Positions 41,095-48,428 of a DNA stretch of 64,000 bases are shown piece by piece. Both the position numbers and the translations under genes were made by a program. Source of the DNA: Nocardioides sp. (lineage in GTDB: Bacteria > Actinomycetota > Actinomycetes > Propionibacteriales > Nocardioidaceae); assembly GCF_030150155.1 (NCBI RefSeq), contig NZ_JASLGR010000001.1:30118-94117 (forward strand). The letters run 5' to 3'. The stretch's first letter is position 1. The number at the start of each line of letters is the position of its first letter. The notes beneath the pieces were generated by a model. That model worked only from the letters and a program-made list of their open reading frames with translations, ran no database searches and was not told the DNA's origin.

Positions 41095-41931
41095 GGCGGG
41101 TCCCTCGACGCCGGCCGTCGTCGAGGTCGTACGCCGGGCTCGGCGGGCGCGCCACCAGGTGTCGAACCGCAGCCCGATCCAGAGCAGGATCAGTGCGACG
41201 ATGCCGTCGAGCCACCAGTGGTGACCGGTCGCGGCGACGACGTACATCGTGATCGGCAGGTGCAGGGCGATCACCCAGCGCCACCAGTGCGGTGAGGCTG
41301 CGATCACGCCGAGGCTGACCACTGCCGCCCAGGCGACGTGGATCGACGGCATCGCTGCGTACTGGTCGGAGATGCCGGTGCCCGGGTCACCATAGACCCG
41401 GAAGCCCAGGTGCTGGGAGAGGTCGACGAATCCGAGCTCGGGGACGAACCGCGGCGGGGCCACTCGGATGAAGCGGATGATCAGGCAGCCGAGGGTGACG
41501 TAGACCAGGCCGTTGCGCCAGTGCGGGTACTTGTCGCGGTGCAGCACCCACATCCAGACCAGGAAGACGATCAGCGCCGGGACGTGCACGGTCGCGTAGT
41601 AGGCGTTGATCGCTCGCGCCAGCCACTCGTGGCTGATCGCGAAGTGCTGGAGGCCGATCTCGGAGGGGAGGTGGAGCCAGTTCTGGACGTCGTTGATGTC
41701 GCGGCCCCGCTCGACCGCGCCCGCCTCGTGGGTGAACGGCAGCTCGCGGGCGATCCGCCACACGCCGTAGAGCCCCGCGACCAGGGAGAACTCCAGCAGG
41801 CTCGGCTCGGCTCCGCGCCGGAACCTGCTGCGCGGCAGGAGGCGGGTGAGCGCCCACAGGGCGAGGGAGATCGCGCACGCGATGCCTGCCTGTTGCCACG
41901 TCGGCCAGGGCATCTCGTCAAACCACGACAT
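41056..41931 (-). CDS. PAP2-superfamily integral membrane phosphatase/phosphotransferase
   Basis: 291 residues with about six transmembrane segments. The phosphatase signature appears as AAMPSIHVAWAAV (PSIH motif) and ATGHHWWLDGIVA (His and Asp of the last motif). This is the inositol-phosphotransferase (Aur1/Ipt1-like) subgroup. It acts on lipid phosphates or phosphoinositol lipids in the membrane. The C-terminal 13 residues overlap the convergent dcd gene end by 39 bp. Confidence 0.87.
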   Translation of the reverse strand: MSWFDEMPWPTWQQAGIACAISLALWALTRLLPRSRFRRGAEPSLLEFSLVAGLYGVWRIARELPFTHEAGAVERGRDINDVQNWLHLPSEIGLQHFAISHEWLARAINAYYATVHVPALIVFLVWMWVLHRDKYPHWRNGLVYVTLGCLIIRFIRVAPPRFVPELGFVDLSQHLGFRVYGDPGTGISDQYAAMPSIHVAWAAVVSLGVIAASPHWWRWVIALHLPITMYVVAATGHHWWLDGIVALILLWIGLRFDTWWRARRARRTTSTTAGVEGPASDSGAVEVLEAP

Positions 41932-42000
41932 GGCAGCAGTCTGGCCGACGCCGGGTGAGGGCGGTGGATCCGGGTCATCGGGCGGCTCCGATCCATCGCC

Positions 42001-43113
42001 TCACCCGCACCGTGGGCAGCGGGTCGGGACGCCGGTCCAGCCGCGGCGGGCCAGTACCACCGCGATCTTGCGGGCGGTGTCGCACGGCGTCTCGAAGACC
42101 TGGGGCCAGCCGAGCCGGAGGGTGAGCGGCTCGCGGGCGGTCGCTGCGGCCAGGTCCTGGTCGACGGGCGGGTCGTGATCCGGGTCGAGGTCCCGGTCCC
42201 GGTCGCGGTTGGGGCCCCGGGCGCGGTCGCCCGGCCGGGAGCGGGCCAGCCGTCCGTCGAGCTCGATCAGGACGTCGTACGCCGGGTAGGCGAGGCTGCG
42301 GAAGCCGGGCCTCCCCGGGGTGGTGGGGGTCGGGCGCTCGGGGGTGGGCAGGCCGTGGGCGAGCTCGACGCGGCTGAGGTAGCCGTGCTCGAGGACCGAA
42401 CAGGTGCCCGCCCGGACATCGAGCAGCACTGCCCCGAGGAAGCGACGGCGGGGGAGGCGCGGGCGCTCCCGGACGGCCTGGAGGAGGTAGTCCGCGGTGG
42501 TCAGACGGGCCTGGGCCGCGTCGGCCAGCCAGCCGATGGCGGCGTCCTCCGTGGCCGCGGCGGCAGCGAGGTCGAGCGCGACGTCCTCGAACCGCATCCG
42601 GGGAGGCGAGGCGTTCCAGACGACCCGGAGAGGGAACCGGGCAGCACGGCGCAGGGTGACGCCCTCGGTCGGGGTGAGGTGGCGGTGGCGCGCGACCGCG
42701 ACGGTGATCGGGGCGTCGTCGTCGAAACGGCCCGGCCCGCCCGCGGCCCGCCAGGCGGACTCGCCCGCGAGCGCGGCAGGCCAGGCGCTGAGCACCGCCG
42801 CCCAGGCACGCTGGATCCAGGTCAGCGGACCGGTGTGGTTGATGAACACGCCGTCGCTGACCCGCGCCCACTCCTGGCGCCGGATCCGTCGCCGGACCTC
42901 GGACGCGGGATAGCCGCAGCCCAGCACCTGGGTGCGGGAGACCACCCCGTGCTGGTGATCAAGGAGGCGCGCGAGGTGGAACGGGTCCGGCACCGCTGGT
43001 GGTCGCCGGGCGGCGGGTCCGGCCGGCGTGGGTGCCCCGGGCGGGCGAGGCAGCGTCGCGACGGCGGTAGGGCGTGGGGTGGTGGGGCCGGGGGTGGTGC
43101 GACTCGTGGGCAT
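42001..43113 (-). CDS. AbiEi-like / DUF559-type protein with low-complexity insertion
   Basis: 370 residues. A Pro/Thr/Arg-rich N-terminus of about 40 residues is followed by the winged-helix and AbiEi_4-like region (FHLARLLDHQHGVVSRTQVL, GCGYPASEVRRRIRRQEW, RVSDGVFINH). The C-terminal part has the Vsr/DUF559 nuclease-like pattern YDVLIELDGRLA, where the expected downstream strand is separated by a charged Arg/Asp dipeptide repeat (DRDRDLDPDHD). Common in actinobacteria as abortive-infection-antitoxin-like orphans; no nucleotidyltransferase toxin partner is adjacent, so function is uncertain. Confidence 0.65.
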   Translation of the reverse strand: MPTSRTTPGPTTPRPTAVATLPRPPGAPTPAGPAARRPPAVPDPFHLARLLDHQHGVVSRTQVLGCGYPASEVRRRIRRQEWARVSDGVFINHTGPLTWIQRAWAAVLSAWPAALAGESAWRAAGGPGRFDDDAPITVAVARHRHLTPTEGVTLRRAARFPLRVVWNASPPRMRFEDVALDLAAAAATEDAAIGWLADAAQARLTTADYLLQAVRERPRLPRRRFLGAVLLDVRAGTCSVLEHGYLSRVELAHGLPTPERPTPTTPGRPGFRSLAYPAYDVLIELDGRLARSRPGDRARGPNRDRDRDLDPDHDPPVDQDLAAATAREPLTLRLGWPQVFETPCDTARKIAVVLARRGWTGVPTRCPRCG

Positions 43114-43256
43114 GGCCCGATCCTGCGTCGTCGGCCGGTGGGCCTGCGCGGGCTCGGGCGGATCTGTGGAGAGCCGGGTGTCGACGCGGGGGCGGTGGAG
43201 AGGAGGTGGCTCGTCGTGGGGCGGGTGTGACGCGGGTGGCGGAGTGCGGAAATGGA

Positions 43257-43292
43257 ACGAGCCGCGCCACCGGGTGCGGTGGCGCGGCTCGT
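43257..43292 (-). terminator. Rho-independent-like terminator of etfD
   Basis: A perfect 15-bp stem ACGAGCCGCGCCACC / GGTGGCGCGGCTCGT with a six-base loop, 12 bp past the etfD stop, followed on the minus strand by TCCATTTCC, a short T-rich run. Confidence 0.85.
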
Positions 43293-43303
43293 CGGGGGTT
43301 CGA

Positions 43304-44775
43304 TCAGATGTCGAACAGCGACCCGAGGGTGGTGATGTCCACGTCGGTACGCGGGTGGTGCGTCGCCCCGGAGGACTCGCCGATCACCACGGTGGGAGCC
43401 GGGGGAGCGGCTACCGGGGTGGTCTCTGCGGCGGGTGCCTCGACGACCGGGGTCTCGGCGACCGGGGTCTCGACGACCGGGGTCTCGGCGACCGGGGCCT
43501 CGATGACCGGTGCGGCCTCCGCCGGGGCGGCGGCCGGGGTCTCGGCGACGGGGGCGGGCGCCGCGGGGGCTGCTGCCGGGGCAGCCGGGGCTGCCTGGCC
43601 GGGCTCGACGCTGACGGCACCGTCGGGGGCCGCGATGTCGAACAGGCTGGCGACCTCGTCGATGTTGACGTCCGTGTGCGGCACCGAGGCGGTGCCCGAG
43701 GACGTCCCGATCGTCACGCTCGGCGCCGGGGCGGCGGCCACCGGCGCGGCCGGGGCGGCGACGGGCGCCTCCGCGACCGGGGCAGGTGCGGCGGCGGGTG
43801 CCTCGGCGACCGGGGCGGGTGCGGCGTCAACTGCCGGTGAAGGCGCTGCCGGGGCTGCTGCAGGCGTGGTTTCGCCAGCAGCCACCGGGGCCGCGGGGGC
43901 TGCCGGAGCGGCGGGGGCTGCCTGGCCGGGCTCGACACTGACGGTGCCCGTGGGCGCCTCGATGTCGAACAGGCTCGCGACCTCGTCGATGTTGACGTCG
44001 GTGTGCGGCACCGAGGCGGTGCCCGAGGACGTCCCGACGGTGACGCTCGGCGCCGGTGCGGCGACAGGTGCGGCGACGGGGGCGGCGGGAGCCGACTCAG
44101 CGGGAGCTGCGACGGGTGCCTCGGCGACCGGAGCAGCCGGGGCGGGAGCCTCGACCGGAGCAGCGGGTGCTGCCGGCGTGGCGACCGGGGCTGCAGCGAC
44201 CGGAGCGGCCACAGCACTCGCGGCGACCGCGACCGTGCCAGCCGGTGCCTCGATGTCGAACAGGCTGGCGACCTCGTCGATGTTGACGTCCGTGCGCGGC
44301 TCGGAGGCCGTGCCGGACGACGGGGCGGCGGCCGGAGCCTCAGCGGCCGCCGGGGCAGCGGGCGCGGCCGGAGCGTCAACCGCCGCAGCCGGAGCCGCCG
44401 CAGCCGGAGCCTCGGCCGGGATGTCGAACAGCGACCCACCGGCAGCGGGCGCTGCCGGTGCAGGCGTCTCGGTCGGAGCGACGTCGAACAGCGACCCACC
44501 AGCGGCCGGCGCTGCCGGGGCGGCAGGAGCCGCAGGAGCAGCCGGAGCCGGGGTGTCGAAGAGCGACCCGCCCTCGTCGAACAGCGAGCCCGACTTCGCC
44601 TCAGGAGCCGCAGGCGTCTCCGGGGCGGGGGTGTCGAACGGGGATCCGCCCGACGTGCCCGGGGCGGGGGTGTCGAACAGCGACCCACCCGACGTACCGC
44701 CCGAAGGCGTGTCGAACAGGGAGCCACCCGACGGCGCCTCCGGGGCGGCGGGGGAGTCGAACAGGGACGACGCGT
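43304..44775 (-). repeat. Coding repeat region of the EtfD tail (SLFD modules)
   Basis: Eleven copies of SLFD and one SPFD occur in the tail. Early copies are spaced 10-20 residues apart within Gly/Thr/Pro linkers (GGSLFDTP). The later four sit in a larger module: GTAS-x-P-x-TDVNIDEVASLFDI three times, then a diverged HPRTDVDITTLGSLFDI as the very C-terminus. Copies are separated by Ala/Pro spacers of 60-110 residues. DNA identity between the large modules is high, so copy number may vary. Confidence 0.85.
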
Positions 44776-47119
44776 CGTCGGGCGCCGACACCGTCTCGGC
44801 CACCTCGGTAGCCGCAGCAGCAGACGCAGCAGGAGCAGCCGGAGTGGCGGCAGCGGCAGCCGCCAGAGCCGCACCCTGACCGGGCGCCAGCTTGGTGGCC
44901 TGCTCGCCCTTGACCGAGGAGAGCAGCATCTGGGCGATGTCGAGGACCTCGACCTCTTCGCGCGCCGAGCCGTTGGCCTGGGCGGCGGTGAGGCCGTCGG
45001 AGAGCATCACGCGGCAGAAGGGGCAGCCGACGGCGATCTGGTCGGCACCCGTGGCGACGGCCTCGTCGGTGCGGTTCTGGTTGATCCGCGAGCCGAGCTT
45101 CTCCTCCATCCACATCCGAGCGCCACCGGCACCACAGCAGAACGAGCGCTCGGAGTTGCGCGGCATCTCCACGACCTCGGCACCGGGCAGGATCTGGAGC
45201 AGCTCACGCGGGGGCGTGTAGACGCCGTTGTGACGACCGATGTAGCAGGGGTCGTGGTACGTGATGGAGCGCTTGTGGGCGCCCGCACCCTCGGTCACCG
45301 GGGTCAGCTTGCCCTCGCGCACGAGGCGGTTGAGCAGCTGGGTGTGGTGCACGACCTCGAGCTCGATGCCGAACTCCTTGTACTCGTTCTTCAACGTGTT
45401 GAAGCAGTGAGCACAGGTCGAGACGACCTTCTTGACCTTGAACTCCTTGAACGTCTCGACGTTCTGCTGAGCCAGGCCCTGGAAGACGAACTCGTTACCG
45501 GCACGGCGAGCCGAGTCACCGGTGCAGGTCTCGCCGTTGCCCAGCACGCCGAAGGAGACCCCGGCGATGTTGAGCAGCTCGGCCACGGCGCGGGTGGTCT
45601 TCTTCGCGCGGTCCTCGTAGGCACCGGCGCAGCCGACCCAGAACAGCCAGTCGACGGAGTCCAGGTCCTCGATGTCCTCGCCGACGACCTTGACGTCGAA
45701 GTCCAGCCCGTCGGTCCACGACAGCCGCTGCTTGGACGACATGTTCCACGGGTTGCCGTTGTTCTCCAGGCCACGGAAGAGACCGTTGAGCTCGGAGGGG
45801 AAGTTCGACTCGACCAGCACCTGGTAGCGGCGCATGTCGACGATGTGGTCGACGTGCTCGATGTCGACCGGGCACTGCTGGACACAGGCACCACACGACG
45901 TACAGGACCAGAGCACGTCCTCGTCGATGACGAAGCCGCCGTCCTCCGGGTTGTAGAACCAGTCGAGGACCTCCTCGCCCGCACCGGCCTCGGCCGGCTG
46001 GGAGGTCTTGCCGATCAGGGGGAGCTGGGCGCGCTCGCCCTCAGGGCCCTCGGTTGCCGAGGCGTAGGCGTGCTCGCGCAGGCCCATCATGAGGAGCTTC
46101 GGGGAGAGCGGCTTCTCGGTGTTCCAGGCGGGGCACTGCGACTGGCAGCGGCCACACTCGGTGCAGGTGGTGAAGTCGAGGATGCCCTTCCAGGCGAAGT
46201 CGTTGATCGTGCCGACGCCGAGGACGGTCTCCTCGTCCAGGTCGTCGATGTCGTCGAGGGTGATCACCTTGCCACCGGCGATCAGCGGCTTGAGGCCACC
46301 GAGCGCGGTGGTGGCGCCGTCGGTGTCGCGACCGATCGACTCACGCTTGAAGAAGATGTTGAACCAGGCCGTGAAGCGGTGCCAGGCGACACCCATCGTC
46401 AGGTTGGTCGAGATCACGATCAGCCAGATCAGCGCCGAGGCGATCTTGAACGTGGCGATCAGGTAGATGATGTTCTCCAGCGACCCGATCGAGTCGTGGC
46501 CGGTCGGGTAGAGGTGACCGAAGAACTGCGAGATCGGGAAGTGGAAGCCGGTGGCGTGCTCGGCGTGCTCGCCGCCGTGTGCCTGGGCGAGGTTGTACTC
46601 AGCACCGCGGATGAAGAGGATCGCGATCGACTCGAGCAGCACCATCGCCTCGACGAAGAACGCCTGCCACATCGTGGAGCCGAAGAAGCGGCTCTTGCGG
46701 CCCTTGTCGGCCGGCAGGTTGCGCAGGCGGTAGACGATCAGCGGGATGATGCCGATCGCGCCCAGCAGGCCGAGGCCCTCGGCGATCCACTCGTAGCCGA
46801 AGAACTTGCCGATCACGGGGATCGTCCAGTCGGCGCTGAAGAGCTGGATGTACGCCGACCCCACCGCGGTGGAGAGCACGATGAACGCGGCGAACGCGAA
46901 CCAGTGCAGGATGCCGACCCAGGTCCACTGCAGCATGCGGGTGTGAAGGAGCGTCTCCTTCAGCATCGTCGCCAGGCGCTTGCCCGGGTTGTCGGTGCGC
47001 CCGATCGTGGGCTGACCCTGGCCGATGACAGCGAGGACTGAGCGGACAGCCTTGACGACCAGAACGGCCGTCACGACCGTGAGCGCCAGACACGCCACGA
47101 TGACGATGGTTTGAAGCAT
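43304..47119 (-). CDS. etfD: EtfD-like membrane Fe-S oxidoreductase with giant repeat tail
   Basis: 1271 residues. The N-terminus has about five or six transmembrane helices of NarI type (residues about 1-260). Two 4Fe-4S motifs follow: CTECGRCQSQCP (near 318) and CTSCGACVQQCP (near 404). Two CCG-type domains carry SCAHC-like STCAHCFNTL and YHDPCYIGRHNG with SFCCGAGGARMW (near 659). This is the HdrD-like architecture of EtfD (Rv0338c), which passes electrons from electron-transfer flavoprotein to menaquinone in fatty acid oxidation. From about residue 748 the protein continues for roughly 520 residues as Ala/Pro-rich sequence with twelve SLFD-type motifs. Mycobacterial relatives have shorter tails. 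Site 47129 links it to the acyl-CoA dehydrogenase. Confidence 0.93.
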   Translation of the reverse strand: MLQTIVIVACLALTVVTAVLVVKAVRSVLAVIGQGQPTIGRTDNPGKRLATMLKETLLHTRMLQWTWVGILHWFAFAAFIVLSTAVGSAYIQLFSADWTIPVIGKFFGYEWIAEGLGLLGAIGIIPLIVYRLRNLPADKGRKSRFFGSTMWQAFFVEAMVLLESIAILFIRGAEYNLAQAHGGEHAEHATGFHFPISQFFGHLYPTGHDSIGSLENIIYLIATFKIASALIWLIVISTNLTMGVAWHRFTAWFNIFFKRESIGRDTDGATTALGGLKPLIAGGKVITLDDIDDLDEETVLGVGTINDFAWKGILDFTTCTECGRCQSQCPAWNTEKPLSPKLLMMGLREHAYASATEGPEGERAQLPLIGKTSQPAEAGAGEEVLDWFYNPEDGGFVIDEDVLWSCTSCGACVQQCPVDIEHVDHIVDMRRYQVLVESNFPSELNGLFRGLENNGNPWNMSSKQRLSWTDGLDFDVKVVGEDIEDLDSVDWLFWVGCAGAYEDRAKKTTRAVAELLNIAGVSFGVLGNGETCTGDSARRAGNEFVFQGLAQQNVETFKEFKVKKVVSTCAHCFNTLKNEYKEFGIELEVVHHTQLLNRLVREGKLTPVTEGAGAHKRSITYHDPCYIGRHNGVYTPPRELLQILPGAEVVEMPRNSERSFCCGAGGARMWMEEKLGSRINQNRTDEAVATGADQIAVGCPFCRVMLSDGLTAAQANGSAREEVEVLDIAQMLLSSVKGEQATKLAPGQGAALAAAAAATPAAPAASAAAATEVAETVSAPDDASSLFDSPAAPEAPSGGSLFDTPSGGTSGGSLFDTPAPGTSGGSPFDTPAPETPAAPEAKSGSLFDEGGSLFDTPAPAAPAAPAAPAAPAAGGSLFDVAPTETPAPAAPAAGGSLFDIPAEAPAAAAPAAAVDAPAAPAAPAAAEAPAAAPSSGTASEPRTDVNIDEVASLFDIEAPAGTVAVAASAVAAPVAAAPVATPAAPAAPVEAPAPAAPVAEAPVAAPAESAPAAPVAAPVAAPAPSVTVGTSSGTASVPHTDVNIDEVASLFDIEAPTGTVSVEPGQAAPAAPAAPAAPVAAGETTPAAAPAAPSPAVDAAPAPVAEAPAAAPAPVAEAPVAAPAAPVAAAPAPSVTIGTSSGTASVPHTDVNIDEVASLFDIAAPDGAVSVEPGQAAPAAPAAAPAAPAPVAETPAAAPAEAAPVIEAPVAETPVVETPVAETPVVEAPAAETTPVAAPPAPTVVIGESSGATHHPRTDVDITTLGSLFDI

Positions 47120-47128
47120 GCGCGAATC

Positions 47129-47142
47129 CTACCGGTGAGTAA
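47129..47142 (-). promoter_or_regulatory. Candidate operator CTACC-GGTG-AGTAA
   Basis: Third member of the TTACY-N4-RGTAA group, only 10 bases upstream of the etfD ATG, so it would overlap the ribosome or transcription start region. One outer base of the left half differs. The same TACCGG and GTAA blocks are conserved in all strong copies. Confidence 0.55.
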
Positions 47143-47151
47143 CTTGCGTCG

Positions 47152-48354
47152 CTACGAGAGTTCTTGCTCGTCTCGAACCGGCACCAGCGCAAACGCCAGG
47201 ACCGGAAAGAGTGCAGCGAGGGCGAACGTTCGGGGGAAGCCTAGTGCCACGATCGCCGCCCCTCCGAGCGGTGGCACGAGGGAGCTGGTCAGAAACTGAG
47301 CAGTGTTCTGGATGGCGAGCGCCCGCCCGCTCCAGAACGGCCCGGCGCGCTCGGCCACGGCGGTGAACGCCAGGCCGTTGTCGGCGACGGTGAGGACGGT
47401 GGCGAGGACCATCAGGGGTACGGCGACCCACCAGCCCATGCCGGCGGTCGCGCCCCACAGGATCAGCACGACGGCTGCGGCCAGGGCGACCCAGCGCAGC
47501 GGCCGCATCCGGCTCCGGACCACGTCGGAGAGCTGGCCGGCGGCGATCCGGCCGAACGCGCCGAAGATCTGGGCGACCGCGACCAGGGCGCCCGCTCCGG
47601 CGGCCGACCAGCTCCGATCGTCGACCAGCCAGACCAGGGCGAACGTCCAGACCAGGAACTGCGGGACGACCAGCAGCACCGAGACGGCATGGATCCGGGC
47701 CAGGTAACGGTTGCCGCGGTACGGGTTGTCGGCCCGGGTCACGGTGCGGGTGGGGCGCGGCGGGTCCACGATCACGAGCGTGACGGCGATGGCGGTGACG
47801 GCGCACGCGATCGCCGGGATCAGGATCGCCGCCCGGATGCCGTGCGCCTGAGCCGTCACCGACATCGTGATCGCGGCGATGCCGACCCCGACGGGCTGGG
47901 CCATCTGCCGGATCCCCATCGCCAGCCCGCGACGGTGCGGCGGGAACCAGCCGACCACGACCCGGCCGCTGGCCACGTTCGAGCACGCGCTGGCGGCACC
48001 ACCGACCCCGATCGCGATCGCGAACAGGACCAGGCTGGAGGTGGCCGCGGCGGCCAGTCCGGCCAGCGCCGCGACGCTCAGGCCGATCTGGAGGACGACC
48101 CGCTCGCCGATCGCGTCGGTGACGGCACCCCAGGCGACCAGGGCCAGCATCACGCCGATCGTCGGTGCGGCGGCGACCACGCCGGCCTGGCTCAGGCTCA
48201 GACCGTGGTCACGGGTCAGCGTCGGGATCAGGAAGGCCGCACCGTGGGCCATCACGGCCGCGCCGGACTGGGCGGCGGTGCTGACGCCGAGCATCCACCA
48301 GCGGCGGGCGGTGCCGACCGGTGCTGCTGAGGGTCGGCGCGCTGTCATCGGCAT
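47152..48354 (-). CDS. Major facilitator superfamily transporter
   Basis: 400 residues with about 12 transmembrane helices in two halves. MFS landmarks are the loop after helix 2 (GAVTDAIGERVVLQ) and its echo in the second half (GQLSDVVRSRMRPL). Helix 5 has a Gly/Pro-rich stretch (GLAMGIRQMAQPVGVG) as in drug or metabolite exporters. Substrate unknown. Its end lies 32 bp upstream of etfD on the same strand, and the etfD operator lies in that gap, so they are probably separate units. Confidence 0.88.
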   Translation of the reverse strand: MPMTARRPSAAPVGTARRWWMLGVSTAAQSGAAVMAHGAAFLIPTLTRDHGLSLSQAGVVAAAPTIGVMLALVAWGAVTDAIGERVVLQIGLSVAALAGLAAAATSSLVLFAIAIGVGGAASACSNVASGRVVVGWFPPHRRGLAMGIRQMAQPVGVGIAAITMSVTAQAHGIRAAILIPAIACAVTAIAVTLVIVDPPRPTRTVTRADNPYRGNRYLARIHAVSVLLVVPQFLVWTFALVWLVDDRSWSAAGAGALVAVAQIFGAFGRIAAGQLSDVVRSRMRPLRWVALAAAVVLILWGATAGMGWWVAVPLMVLATVLTVADNGLAFTAVAERAGPFWSGRALAIQNTAQFLTSSLVPPLGGAAIVALGFPRTFALAALFPVLAFALVPVRDEQELS

Positions 48355-48428
48355 GATTCAAGCCGAGTGCGCCTGGGGGTGTGGCGTAGGTCTCGACCCT
48401 CGGGCTGTGACCTGTGTCTCATGGCGGG

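Noticed and set aside
44003..47041. Very long plus-strand open frames across etfD
   Set aside because: High-GC coding sequence gives open antisense frames. The minus frame has recognisable Fe-S and membrane domains, whereas the plus frames are low-complexity Arg/Gly/His-rich.
47224..47233. CGAACGTTCG as a second SOS box
   Set aside because: Lacks the N4 spacer and lies inside the MFS coding region.
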